Assembly: GCF_029919115.1 (NCBI RefSeq)
Contig: NZ_CP123990.1
Span: 4,304,501 to 4,368,500 of the forward strand
Source of the DNA: Variovorax paradoxus
GTDB lineage: Bacteria; Pseudomonadota; Gammaproteobacteria; Burkholderiales; Burkholderiaceae_C
Direction of reading: 5' to 3'
DNA length: 64,000 nt
Under the pieces are notes generated by a model. It ran no database searches, was not told the origin of the DNA, and saw only the letters and a list, made by a program, of their open reading frames with translations. The translations under genes and the position numbers were made by a program. The stretch's first letter is position 1; each line of letters starts with the position of its first letter. This document shows, one piece after another, positions 43,349 to 52,062 of this stretch.

Positions 43349-44486
43349 GGAAGCGCTCCCAGGTTTGCACCGTGCCGTCCGCGGCCAGCGCCTGGTAGGC
43401 GGGAAACTGCGCACCGGTCGCGCAGGCATGGTTGGGCAGTATCCGCAACCGGGTTCCGGCCGGGAAGCGCGCCACGATGTCCGGGTCCGCGGCGCCTTCG
43501 CGCGACAGAATGCCGTGCTCCTGGTTGGCGGCCGACAGCAGGTAGCCCTCGATCGGCGTCCCGTCCACGGTGCAAACCTGGCCATAGCCGTAGTCGCGCT
43601 GCTGCTTGCCCGTGCCCCGGTCGCGGCTCATGGCCATCCAGCCGGCATCGACGATGGCCCAGCCCTTGTCGGCCTGGTGCCCGATGACGGTGGTGAGCAC
43701 GCTCAGCGCGATGTCGTCAACGCTGCAGACGCCCACGTTGCGCATCACCAGGTCGAAGAAGACATAGACCCCGGCGCGCAGTTCGGTCACGCCCTCTAGC
43801 GAGGCGGCTTCCAGCGCCGTGGGCGTGGAGCCTACCGACACGATGGGGCACGGCAGGCCCGCGGCGCGCAGGCGCTGCGCAGCCTGTACGCAGCCGGCGC
43901 GTTCCTGCTCGGCCAAGGCGGCCAGGGCTTCGGGCGTGTGCAGTTCGTAGCTGGAGCCCGCATGCGTGAGCACGCCGGCCAGGCGCATGCCGCCCCCGTG
44001 CAGCGCGCGGCCAACCTCGAGCAGCAGGTCCTCGCCCGGCTTGATGCCGGAGCGGTGGCCGTCGGTGTCGATCTCGATGAGCACCTCGAAGACGTGGCCG
44101 TGCGCACGGCCGTATTCGGCGATGGCCCGCGCACCCTCGACGCTGTCGGTCAGGATCTGCAGCGCGCAGCCGCGCTGGCGCAGCTCCAGCGCATGCGCCA
44201 GCCGGTGCGGCGCCATGCCGACGGCATAGAGGATGTCGGTCACGCCGCGGGCGAAGAACTGGTCGGCCTCCTTCAGCGTCGATACCGTGATGCCCGCCGC
44301 ACCTGCGGCAAGTTGGGCCGCGACCACATCGGCGCATTTGCTGGTCTTCACGTGCGGGCGGAAGCGCACGCCCAACGCATTGGCCTGCTGCTGCATGCGC
44401 GCGATGTTCCGCTGCATGCGCTGAAGCGACACGATCGCTGCGGGGGTGTCGATCTCGGCAAGATGATTTGGGGGGGGTTTCTGCAT
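43338..44486 (-). CDS. DSD1 family PLP enzyme (D-threonine aldolase / D-serine dehydratase-like)
   Basis: A 382-residue alanine-racemase-fold enzyme. TPAAIVSLQRMQRNI, RPHVKTSKC (PLP lysine), LTHAGSSYELHTPEAL and SVGSTPTALE are fold-type III signatures. PNHACAT near the end supplies the His and Cys that bind the metal in D-threonine aldolase and eukaryotic-type D-serine dehydratase. It acts on a D-beta-hydroxy amino acid; which one is not clear. The start at 44486 fits a GAGAGA ribosome site; a longer frame is rejected. Next to Bug receptor and RidA genes it suggests use of an imported D-hydroxy amino acid. Confidence 0.85.
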   Translation of the reverse strand: MQKPPPNHLAEIDTPAAIVSLQRMQRNIARMQQQANALGVRFRPHVKTSKCADVVAAQLAAGAAGITVSTLKEADQFFARGVTDILYAVGMAPHRLAHALELRQRGCALQILTDSVEGARAIAEYGRAHGHVFEVLIEIDTDGHRSGIKPGEDLLLEVGRALHGGGMRLAGVLTHAGSSYELHTPEALAALAEQERAGCVQAAQRLRAAGLPCPIVSVGSTPTALEAASLEGVTELRAGVYVFFDLVMRNVGVCSVDDIALSVLTTVIGHQADKGWAIVDAGWMAMSRDRGTGKQQRDYGYGQVCTVDGTPIEGYLLSAANQEHGILSREGAADPDIVARFPAGTRLRILPNHACATGAQFPAYQALAADGTVQTWERFHGW

Positions 44487-44499
44487 GTGTTCTCTCGGA

Positions 44500-45486
44500 T
44501 CAGTCCAGGTATTGGCCCTTGGCCTTGAGGGCCGGCACGTCGTCGCGGATGCCGCGCGCGATGAGCGCGGTGACGGCCGCGGGCGTTGCATCGGCGGGTG
44601 CGGGCAAGTCGACACCCAGCCCTTCCATCTGCTTGCGAAGCGCCGGATCGGCCACTGCCTGCTGCAGCGCGCCGGTCAGCTTGGCAAGCACGGGCTGCGG
44701 GGTGCCGCGCGGGGCGAAGAAGGCATTCCAGGAACGCACGTCCAGGGCATGGCCAGCTTCCGCCGCGGTGGCTGCACGCGGCAGCTGCGCGAGGCGCGTG
44801 CCCGACAGCACGGCGACGGCCTTGATGCGCTCACCGGCGATCTGCGGCAGCGCAGTGGTGGTCTGGTCGCACATGAAGTCGGTCTGCCCGCCCATCAGGT
44901 CGTTGATTGCCGGCGCAACTCCCTTGTAGGGCACGTGCGTGGCGTTCTGGCCGAGGGAAGACAGCAACAGCACGCAGCCATAGTGCGAAATGGATCCCAC
45001 GCCCGCGCTTCCGTAGGAGGCCTTGTCCTTGTGCTTCGCCAGCCAGGCGCTGAACTCGCGCAGATCGTTCGCCGGCAGGTCGGCGCGGGCCAGCAGCAGC
45101 ATCGGTGCCGCGCCCGCGGGCCCGATGGGCGCGAAATCGGCGACGGGGTCATAAGCCAGCTTTTTGTACAGCGCAAGGTTGGCCACGTGCGTGCCGATGC
45201 CTCCGAACGAGATGGTGTAGCCATCGGCGGCGGCCTTGGTCGCCTTGGTCAGGCCGATGACGCCGTTCGCGCCACCGAGGTTCTCGATGACGATAGGCTG
45301 GCCCAGCGGAGCGGCCATCTTCTGTGCGACAGCGCGGGCCAGTGCATCGCTGGGGCCGCCGGCCGGGAAGGGAACGATCAGGGTGACCGGGCGGTTCGGA
45401 TACGCCTCTGCGAAGGCGCCGGACACGGCCAGCAAGCCGGCACAAAGGGAAGCAAGGCTGCCGGCCAGGCGAAGGGAGCGGATCAT
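44500..45486 (-). CDS. Bug (TctC) family solute-binding protein
   Basis: A 328-residue periplasmic receptor. A signal peptide (LRLAGSLASLCAGLLAVSGAFAEA) is followed by YPNRPVTLIVPFPAGGPSDALAR, IVIENLGGANGVIG and DGYTISFG, the classical Bug motifs. Bug proteins bind carboxylates and amino acids for tripartite tricarboxylate transporters or sensing. No TctA/TctB gene is here, so it must share a membrane part encoded elsewhere. It is in an operon with HAD, DSD1 and RidA genes. Confidence 0.92.
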   Translation of the reverse strand: MIRSLRLAGSLASLCAGLLAVSGAFAEAYPNRPVTLIVPFPAGGPSDALARAVAQKMAAPLGQPIVIENLGGANGVIGLTKATKAAADGYTISFGGIGTHVANLALYKKLAYDPVADFAPIGPAGAAPMLLLARADLPANDLREFSAWLAKHKDKASYGSAGVGSISHYGCVLLLSSLGQNATHVPYKGVAPAINDLMGGQTDFMCDQTTTALPQIAGERIKAVAVLSGTRLAQLPRAATAAEAGHALDVRSWNAFFAPRGTPQPVLAKLTGALQQAVADPALRKQMEGLGVDLPAPADATPAAVTALIARGIRDDVPALKAKGQYLD

Positions 45487-45513
45487 GGGCAGGTCCTGGA
45501 GTGGTGGGTTGAA

Positions 45514-46191
45514 TCAGGAAGCGGCCGGTCGGAAGCCGCGCAGCCATGGCAGCGCGTCATTGAGCGTGGGCGACTCGACCTCCGCCGGCGGCGCGCCTTC
45601 GGGCCGGGCGAGGCCGACGCGGTTGTGCCAGTACGTCCGCAGGCCCACGCTGGCGGTGCCGAACATGTCGTAGCCTGAACCGGCAACGAAGGCTGCCTCG
45701 GCCGGCTGCACGTCCAGGCGCTCCAGGGCGAGCCGGTAGGGCCTCGGATCGGGCTTGTAGAAGCCCGCCTCCTCGGAGGTCACGACCACGTCCCAGTCGA
45801 TTCCCAGGCGCTCGGCGGCACGCTGGCCCAGGCGCCGCGAGCAGTTGGTCACCACGGCCAGCTTGCAGTGAGGCTGCAGCGCCCGCAGCAGCTCGGTGGC
45901 GCCGCTCCATGCGGGCAGCTCGTCCCAATGGTCGTCCAGCGACTGCGGGGCGCTCGCGGGCAACCCCACGGTGGCGGCGGCCTGCCGCACCAGGTCTTCG
46001 TAGGGCACGTAGGCGCCGCAGCCATAGGTCAACCGCAGGTATTCGGCGCGCCAGGCACGGCCCATCTGCTCGGAGCCCGCAGCCGCGTTCCAGACGGTCC
46101 ACGAGTCGAGCAGCGCAGTAAGCAGGTCGAACAGCACGGCCCGGGGATAGCGCCCGGCGTCGGCGGCAATGGGAGTCGAAGTGTTTTGCAT
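45514..46191 (-). CDS. HAD-superfamily hydrolase, haloacid dehalogenase type II-like
   Basis: A 225-residue protein. YPRAVLFDLLTALLDSW carries the nucleophile Asp (motif I), followed by LAVVTNCSRRLGQRAAERLG (motif II Ser/Asn type) and EEAGFYKPDPRPYRLALERL (motif III Lys), then FVAGSGYDMFGTASVGLRTYWHNR. It is similar to L-2-haloacid dehalogenases, but motif I lacks the usual DxxGTL end, so the substrate may be a phosphate ester. It is the first gene of the minus-strand operon, divergent from the LysR gene. Confidence 0.85.
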   Translation of the reverse strand: MQNTSTPIAADAGRYPRAVLFDLLTALLDSWTVWNAAAGSEQMGRAWRAEYLRLTYGCGAYVPYEDLVRQAAATVGLPASAPQSLDDHWDELPAWSGATELLRALQPHCKLAVVTNCSRRLGQRAAERLGIDWDVVVTSEEAGFYKPDPRPYRLALERLDVQPAEAAFVAGSGYDMFGTASVGLRTYWHNRVGLARPEGAPPAEVESPTLNDALPWLRGFRPAAS

Positions 46192-46263
46192 GGCGCTCAC
46201 TGTAGGTGTGCCAAGGCGCTTTCGTGCTTCACTCTTTCGTCATCAATAGTTAAGCTTTGCTGA

Positions 46264-47190
46264 ATGATGCAGATCGAAGACCTTCGCTTGGCTGCCGCGC
46301 TGCTGCGCGAGAGCTCGCTCAGTGCGGCTGCGCGCTCGCTCGGTGTCACGCCGCCCGCGCTGTCGATGCGCTTGCGCAAGCTCGAGGCCTCGCTGGGCCT
46401 GGTGCTGGCCAACCGCACGTCGCGCAAGCTGCACCTGACCTCGGAAGGCGAACGGTTCGGGCGCGAGGCCTATGAACTCCTGCTGAAGTTCGACGGCCTG
46501 CGCGAATCCCTGCAGCGCGACGACCGGCGCCTGAGCGGAACGCTGCGGGTGGCCGCCTCCTTCGGCTATGGCCGCACGCATGTCGCGCCGTGGCTGTCCC
46601 GTTTCTCCCGCCTGCATCCGGCCCTGCGGCTGCAACTGGACCTGCGCGAAACTCCGTGGCCCGACAAGCACGATTCCGACGCGGTGGTGCACGTGGGCAC
46701 GGTGCGCGACTCGTCCTGGGTGGCCCATACGCTCGCTTCCAACGAACGCTGGCTGTGCGCGAGCCCCGGCTACCTGCGCGAGCACGGCACGCCCCGCAAC
46801 CCGGCGGACCTGGCCTACCACGCCTGCATCTGCATCCGCGAGAACGACGAGGACGTGACGCTGTGGCACATGCGGCCCGCGGGCAGCGGCGCCCGCAAGA
46901 GCGAGACGCTGCGCATCAACCCGGCGTTCGTCAGCAACGACGGCAGCGTGGCGCGCCAGTGGGCCGAGGATGGCCTGGGTATCGTGCTTCGTTCCCAATG
47001 GGACGCCGCCGAAGCGCTGGCCGCCGGCCGGCTCGAGCGCGTGATGGCCGACTGGGAATTTGGCGCCGCGCCGGTGGTGGTGCTCGTGCCCACGCGCAAG
47101 GGCCGCAGCGCGCGGGTGCAGGCGCTGGTCAGTTTCCTGGTGGAGGCGGCGGGTCGATCGGACGGGCGGGGCGCCGGGTCGCAGCCGTGA
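46264..47190 (+). CDS. LysR family transcriptional regulator
   Basis: A 308-residue regulator. LRLAAALLRESSLSAAARSLGVTPPALSMRLRKLEASLGLVLANRTSRKLHLTSEGERF is a full LysR HTH. The substrate domain follows. The first of two adjacent ATGs is used. It is divergent from the HAD-Bug-DSD1-RidA operon with only about 70 bp between, the normal setting for control of that operon. Confidence 0.93.
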   Translation: MMQIEDLRLAAALLRESSLSAAARSLGVTPPALSMRLRKLEASLGLVLANRTSRKLHLTSEGERFGREAYELLLKFDGLRESLQRDDRRLSGTLRVAASFGYGRTHVAPWLSRFSRLHPALRLQLDLRETPWPDKHDSDAVVHVGTVRDSSWVAHTLASNERWLCASPGYLREHGTPRNPADLAYHACICIRENDEDVTLWHMRPAGSGARKSETLRINPAFVSNDGSVARQWAEDGLGIVLRSQWDAAEALAAGRLERVMADWEFGAAPVVVLVPTRKGRSARVQALVSFLVEAAGRSDGRGAGSQP

Positions 47191-47239
47191 ATCGGCGGGC
47201 AGTGAGCGAAGACCAGGCATTTGTCCAGGCACAGCAAGA

Positions 47240-47993
47240 TTACCGCTCCCCCATCCGACAGGGCGCTGCGGCCAACATCCGCGCTGCGCGCAGGAATGCC
47301 ACCGGGCCGACCCAACTGGCGTTCCAGTTGCCCGCGACCGGCACTTGGCGCTTGTGCGCGATCACCATCTCTCGCTTTGGCACCACGAGGATGTACTGGC
47401 CACGTATGCCCCAAGCCATGTACGCACCGTTCAGCGGCGAGCCTTCTGGCTCTTCAAGCAGCCACCACAGATACCCATATCCGAAGCCGCGCCTTGCCGT
47501 GTGCGGCGGATGCATCTGTGCAGCGGGCGTGGTCTGGTGCGTCATTTGTTCGACCCAGCCGGCCGGCACGAGTTGCTGGCCGCGCCAATCGCCATGACGC
47601 AGCATCAAGTAACCCAGGCGTGCCATGTCACGCGTGGACAGATAGAAGGGGTAAGCCAAGTGCTGCGAGCGCTGCGCATCGCCGCTGCGTGCGTGGCGGG
47701 CCAGCTCAAAATCTTCCAGCTGCAGCGGCGCGGCGAGCTCGTCCGCGAAAGCCTGATAGATGTCTCGCCCCGTCAGGCTCGGGCGCTACCGACCAGGAGG
47801 CTCCCGGGAAGACCACTGGCGCTGCAGGCGTTGCGCAAGCGCACCCGAAGGGCAGAAGCAGCGTGACGACACATGCGCGGCACAGTAGCCATGCCGGCCC
47901 GGAGCAGGCCCGCCTTGCGGGTTTCTTGCCGAAGGATTGGACGAACTGCCGCTCCTGGCCGTGAGGAGGCGTCCTGGTGATCGTCGTCCTCAT
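47240..47993 (-). pseudogene. serine beta-lactamase-fold hydrolase, remnant with internal deletion
   Basis: The N-terminal piece (from 47993) has a signal-like helix WLLCRACVVTLLLPFGCACA and VVFPGASW, a normal start of class C-type esterases/peptidases. The frame then breaks and continues with TGRDIYQAFADELAAPLQLEDFEL and LAYPFYLSTRDMARLGYLML ... GYGYLWWLLEEP, the C-terminal third of the fold. The part with the SxxK serine nucleophile is missing. It is a deletion remnant and cannot be active. Confidence 0.75.
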
Positions 47994-48002
47994 GCCGCGA
48001 GC

Positions 48003-48605
48003 TCAGCAGTGCTGAACGAATGTCGTGAAGGCGTCCTTCGCCGGGTCATGGAAGACATACACCGCCGCCTCGTCATGAAAGTAGTCGGCGACAGGAATCT
48101 GCCCCAGGAAGACCAAAGGGCCAGCATCTCCGATGGGCCACGCTGGAGACTGCAACCAGCGCGGGGGCTGCTTGGCGTACTTGAACAGCTCCAGGATTCT
48201 CTGACGCAGCCATGCCTTTCTCTGTTTGGGAGGCAGGCACGGCGCGGCATCGAGCAACGAGGCAATGAACTTGACGTCCGCGTCGAGCCAGCGCGGCTGG
48301 GCATCGAGCAGCAGCGCATATTCCGCGGTTGCGGCCGCGGGAATCGCCGCCTTCACTCCGTGCTTCTGAAGCAACGAGACCAATACGTCCTTTGCGCTGA
48401 GCACGTCGCCTGGGTCGCTGAGGTTCAGTCCAATCAGGTAGTGGAATAGCGTAATCCCCGTTTGGCAAAATCGGGGAGCGCTCTCCTCCGAGAGCAACGT
48501 TTCAATGTCCGGATCGTTGTAGAGCTGTTGCTCGAACTCAGGCACCGGGGTTTTTCCAGAGACGAAGTCGCTCAGCCGTTGCAGGGCTTCAGTTGATGGA
48601 GGCAT
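48003..48605 (-). CDS. hypothetical protein, immunity-like
   Basis: A 200-residue acidic protein. The end (WLQSPAWPIGDAGPLVFLGQI ... FHDEAAVYVFHD) is like the C-terminal part of proteins found with polymorphic-toxin immunity genes. The front is helical. No toxin gene is next to it. It stands between the beta-lactamase remnant and a copy of the 28-bp repeat. The function is unknown. Confidence 0.6.
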   Translation of the reverse strand: MPPSTEALQRLSDFVSGKTPVPEFEQQLYNDPDIETLLSEESAPRFCQTGITLFHYLIGLNLSDPGDVLSAKDVLVSLLQKHGVKAAIPAAATAEYALLLDAQPRWLDADVKFIASLLDAAPCLPPKQRKAWLRQRILELFKYAKQPPRWLQSPAWPIGDAGPLVFLGQIPVADYFHDEAAVYVFHDPAKDAFTTFVQHC

Positions 48606-48640
48606 TCTCGAAGGCTTCTAGATTGGCATGCGCCGCAAAC

Positions 48641-48668
48641 GACCGATCCTGGCCGACTGTAGCCGGTC
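48641..48668. repeat. 28-bp dispersed repeat, copy 3
   Basis: GACCGATCCTGGCCGACTGT followed by AGCCGGTC. Homologous to 42225-42252 and 42841-42868; about 35 bp upstream of the 48003-48605 gene start and 55 bp from the end of the citrate synthase-like gene. Confidence 0.65.
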
Positions 48669-48722
48669 ACGGCCTTGGCGCTTGGGGCCCTTGTTCGACG
48701 CAGTCTGTCTCCGGCTGCTCCA

Positions 48723-49880
48723 CTAGGCACACTCATACGGTTCGGGCATAGGCCCTACATAGCGCCCACGCGGGCGAATGACTTGCGCCACGCCCAGCTG
48801 CTCGAGGCTGTGCGCCAGCAGCCCCACGCTGCGCGCCGTTGCGAACAGGCCGAAGGCCGCATCGGCCGGCAGCCGATGGTGCGCCGCAAGCGCGGCCAGC
48901 GCCACGTCGATGTTGGGCTGCAGCCCGGTCAGCTTGGTCACCTTGTCGATAAAGCGCGCGATGACCTTCGGCGGATCGAACAGGGCCAGCAACGCGGCCG
49001 CGCGCGGATCGCCGTCGGGATAGAGATGGTGGCCGAACCCGGCGGGGGACAGGCCGTTCGCCAGGTAGTGCGCCAGCACATGGTCTTCCCCCAGCCGCTC
49101 CACCTCGCTGAACAGCGCCCGCACGCGCCCCGAGGCATCGCCATGCAAGGGGCCGGAGAGCGTGGTCAATCCCGCCAGCAGGCATGCGGGCAATGATGCG
49201 CCGGTCGAAGCGGCAATGCGCGCGGCAAACGCCGAGCTGGTGAGCTCGTGGTCGGCGAGCAGCACCAGCGCGGTTCTCAGCAATTCGGCCACCTTGGCCG
49301 GCTGCTTCCAGCCTTTCGCAAAGCGCAGATGCAGCGGTTCGGCGCCTGAAGTGGCGCCGAACGCATGGGCCAGCCGGCCCACGAGGCCTTGCGCCTCGGC
49401 ATGCAGCACCCGCGTGAGGCGCCCCCCGGTGGAATGGCCTGCGGCCGCCAGGCCTGCCAGCGCCGTAAAGGCTGCGTCGCGGCCCGGCTTTCCGGCGCGC
49501 ACCGGCGCCGGGCACGAGAAATCGACCGCGCGCCCGGCGTCCCACAACAGCTGGGCCGCATCTTCGAGCGTGGCCGTGCGGGCCAGCGCCACGGCATCGC
49601 GCCCCCTGTAGTACGGCCGCCCGCGGGAGAACGAACAAAGCGCCGTCGGAATGCTCGGCTCCGAGCCGAACAGCGTGTTGGCGGCCAGCGTCTCGTGCTT
49701 GCGCCCGGCCTGCTTGCGCTTGGCCAACGCAGCCACGTCTTCGGCGCGGTAGAGCCGGCGCCGCGTATCGGCGGGGTCGGGCATGACTTCCAGCTTGCCG
49801 CGGCTCACGTACGCGTAGAGCGTCTGGGCCTGCACGCCCAGGCGGTTGCACGCCTCGTTCATCGAAATCCAGGAAGCCAT
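48723..49880 (-). CDS. citrate synthase family protein with N-terminal helix-turn-helix
   Basis: A 385-residue protein from the ATG at 49880. Residues 1-55 (ISMNEACNRLGVQAQTLYAYVSRGKLEV ... RRRLYRAEDVAAL) form a MerR-like winged HTH. The rest is a citrate synthase domain with all three catalytic residues: His in SGPLHGDAS, His in GFGHHLYPDGDPRA and Asp in PNIDVALA. It should condense an acyl-CoA with an oxo acid, and it may also bind DNA. Overlapping palindromes lie in the adjacent divergent promoter. It could be a metabolite-responsive autoregulator. Confidence 0.85.
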   Translation of the reverse strand: MASWISMNEACNRLGVQAQTLYAYVSRGKLEVMPDPADTRRRLYRAEDVAALAKRKQAGRKHETLAANTLFGSEPSIPTALCSFSRGRPYYRGRDAVALARTATLEDAAQLLWDAGRAVDFSCPAPVRAGKPGRDAAFTALAGLAAAGHSTGGRLTRVLHAEAQGLVGRLAHAFGATSGAEPLHLRFAKGWKQPAKVAELLRTALVLLADHELTSSAFAARIAASTGASLPACLLAGLTTLSGPLHGDASGRVRALFSEVERLGEDHVLAHYLANGLSPAGFGHHLYPDGDPRAAALLALFDPPKVIARFIDKVTKLTGLQPNIDVALAALAAHHRLPADAAFGLFATARSVGLLAHSLEQLGVAQVIRPRGRYVGPMPEPYECA

Positions 49881-49904
49881 CGCGGTGCCGCTCCGAGTCA
49901 ATTT

Positions 49905-49942
49905 ATATTGATTATATGTATCAATATTGACTCATATGTCAA
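49905..49942. promoter_or_regulatory. overlapping palindromes in the divergent promoter
   Basis: ATATTGAT-N7-ATCAATAT (49905-49927) and TTGAC-N6-GTCAA (49927-49942) lie side by side in an AT-rich patch between the HTH-citrate synthase gene and the D-2-hydroxyacid dehydrogenase gene. Both follow TTGAY-N6/7-RTCAA, so they may be two sites for one regulator. The regulator could be the HTH domain of the citrate synthase-like protein. Confidence 0.6.
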
Positions 49943-50002
49943 TCCATTAATAGCATGCGTCCGACGCCTGGCCCTTCCGGCCGACGTGAAACGAACAGCG
50001 AA

Positions 50003-50956
50003 ATGAAACCCCAAGTCCTCCAGCTCAATCCGATCCTCATTCCCGCGATCAACGACAAGCTCGCGTCGCTCTATGCCGTGCACAAGCACTTCGAACTGCC
50101 AGACCCCCAGGGCTGGCTGCGTCAACATGGCGCATCGATCGATGCGGTGATCACCGGCGGGCACACAGGCATCTCGCGGGCCCTGCTGGAGCAGCTGCCA
50201 AGCCTGAAGGTGGTGGCCATCAACGGCGTCGGCACCGACGCGGTCGACCTGGCGTACTGCCGCGAACGCGCGCTGCCCGTCACGGCCACGCTGGGCGCGC
50301 TCACGCAAGACGTGGCCGACCTGGCCATCGGGCTGCTCATTGCGGCGTGCCGGAACCTGTGCGCGGGCGACCGTTTTGTGCGCGACGGCCTGTGGGAGCT
50401 TCATCCCCAGCCCAGCGCCATTCCGCTCGCGCGGCGCTTCAGCGGCATGCGCGTCGGCATCGTCGGGATGGGCCGCGTGGGCCGCGCCGTGGCCGTACGG
50501 GCGGCTGCCTTCGGTTGCGCCATTGCCTACACCGACCTGCGCGCAATGGACGATGTCGTGCACCGTTTTGTGCCGGACCTGTTGGACCTGGCCCGCGAAT
50601 CCGACGCGCTGGTGCTGTGCGCGGCTGCGGACAGTGCCGAAGGCATTGTCGATGCGGCCGTGCTCGAGGCGCTGGGGCCGCGCGGCTTCCTGGTGAATGT
50701 GGCTCGCGGCCGCCTCGTCAACGAAGCCGACCTGACGCAGGCCCTGGCCGAGGGCCGCATCGCGGGTGCGGGCCTTGACGTCTTCGTCGACGAACCACGC
50801 GTGCCGCAGGCGCTGCGCCAGTCCGGCCGCACCACGCTGCAGGCGCACCGCGCAAGCGCCACGTGGGAGACCCGCACCGCCATGGGCGAGATGGTGCTGG
50901 CGAGCATCGCCCAGGCCCTCTCGGGCGAGCGCCCGGCCATGAGCCTGACCACCTGA
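50003..50956 (+). CDS. D-isomer-specific 2-hydroxyacid dehydrogenase
   Basis: A 317-residue NAD(P)H enzyme from the ATG at 50003. GVGTDAVDL, GMGRVGRAVAV (the nucleotide GxGxxG motif), VARGRLVNEADL (Arg) and VDEPR (Glu) with AHRASATWETR (His) are the catalytic set. It interconverts a 2-oxo acid and a D-2-hydroxy acid, of the glyoxylate/hydroxypyruvate reductase type. It leads an operon with two Bug receptors, suggesting that an imported hydroxy or oxo acid is the substrate. Confidence 0.9.
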   Translation: MKPQVLQLNPILIPAINDKLASLYAVHKHFELPDPQGWLRQHGASIDAVITGGHTGISRALLEQLPSLKVVAINGVGTDAVDLAYCRERALPVTATLGALTQDVADLAIGLLIAACRNLCAGDRFVRDGLWELHPQPSAIPLARRFSGMRVGIVGMGRVGRAVAVRAAAFGCAIAYTDLRAMDDVVHRFVPDLLDLARESDALVLCAAADSAEGIVDAAVLEALGPRGFLVNVARGRLVNEADLTQALAEGRIAGAGLDVFVDEPRVPQALRQSGRTTLQAHRASATWETRTAMGEMVLASIAQALSGERPAMSLTT

Positions 50957-51028
50957 GCGCCTGAGCACCTGAGCACTTGCACTCGCGGCAAAGCGACCGC
51001 ATTCAAAACAAATGAAGGAGACACACCC

Positions 51029-52012
51029 TTGTTCACTCGACGCCTTGCGATCCCCCTCGCCCTCCCCTTCGCCCTCGCGCTCTGCGCGATGCACCTGCCC
51101 GGCTTTGCGCAGACCTTCCCTTCCCGCCCCGTGACGCTCGTGGTTCCGTTCCCGCCGGGCGGCGGCACGGACACCGGCGGCCGAGTCATCGCCGAGCAGT
51201 TGGGCCGGCGCTGGAACCAGCCCGTCATTGTCGAGAACAGGGGCGGCGCCGCCGGGCAGATCGGCGCCGACTACGTCGCCAAGGCCAAGCCGGACGGCTA
51301 CACGCTGCTCCTGGGCAACATCGGCACGCAGGCGATCAATCCTCTGCTGTATGCCAAGCTGCCCTACGACGCCGACAAGGCCTTTGCGCCGGTGTCCCTG
51401 GTGGCCGAGCTGCCGCTCGCGATGATGGTGCATCCGTCGGTGCCTGCGAAGACCGCGGCCGAGTTCGTGGCGCTGGCCAAGTCGAAACCGGGCCAGATGA
51501 GCTACAGCAGCTCGGGCGCCGGGGGCGCACCGCACCTGGCCGCCGAGATGTTCAAGGACCAGACGGGCTCCTTCATCCTGCATGTGCCCTACCGCGGCGG
51601 CGGCCCGGCCATTGCCGACCTGCTCGCAGGCCATGTGCAGCTGTCGTTCATGACCGTGCTGGAGGCCTCCGGCCACATCAAGGCGGGCAAGCTGCGTGCA
51701 CTGGCCGTGACCGGCGACAAGCGCGTGCCCGCGTTCCCCGACGTTCCCACACTGGCCGAAGGCGCAGCGCCGGGCTTCAACGCGATCTCCTGGATCGGGC
51801 TGCTGGCCCCAGCGGGCACGCCACAGGACGTGGTCGACCGCGTTGCGGCCGATGTGCGCGCCGTGCTCGCGGACGAATCGGTCAAGGCACGTTTCATCGG
51901 CCTGGGCGGCGTGCCGCGTGCCACCACGCCGCAGGAGTTCGCCAGGCTCATCGGCGACGACAGAAGCCGCTACGCCCAGATCATCCGCAGCCGCAAGATC
52001 ACCATCGAGTGA
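51029..52012 (+). CDS. Bug (TctC) family solute-binding protein
   Basis: A 327-residue receptor with a TTG start behind GGAG. The signal peptide ends at GFAQT. FPSRPVTLVVPFPPGGGTDTGGR, IVENRGGAAGQIGA, DGYTLLLGNIG and HVPYRGGGPAI are Bug signatures. It lies 72 bp behind the dehydrogenase gene and 50 bp before a second Bug gene. Confidence 0.92.
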   Translation: MFTRRLAIPLALPFALALCAMHLPGFAQTFPSRPVTLVVPFPPGGGTDTGGRVIAEQLGRRWNQPVIVENRGGAAGQIGADYVAKAKPDGYTLLLGNIGTQAINPLLYAKLPYDADKAFAPVSLVAELPLAMMVHPSVPAKTAAEFVALAKSKPGQMSYSSSGAGGAPHLAAEMFKDQTGSFILHVPYRGGGPAIADLLAGHVQLSFMTVLEASGHIKAGKLRALAVTGDKRVPAFPDVPTLAEGAAPGFNAISWIGLLAPAGTPQDVVDRVAADVRAVLADESVKARFIGLGGVPRATTPQEFARLIGDDRSRYAQIIRSRKITIE

Positions 52013-52062
52013 ACGCGCGAGCCGCCTTTCACAACAAGAGCCCCCCCGATAAGGAGACATTC

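Noticed and set aside
49898..52060. Minus-strand frame of 720 codons
   Set aside because: Antisense of the dehydrogenase and Bug genes, which have clear catalytic motifs and signal peptides.
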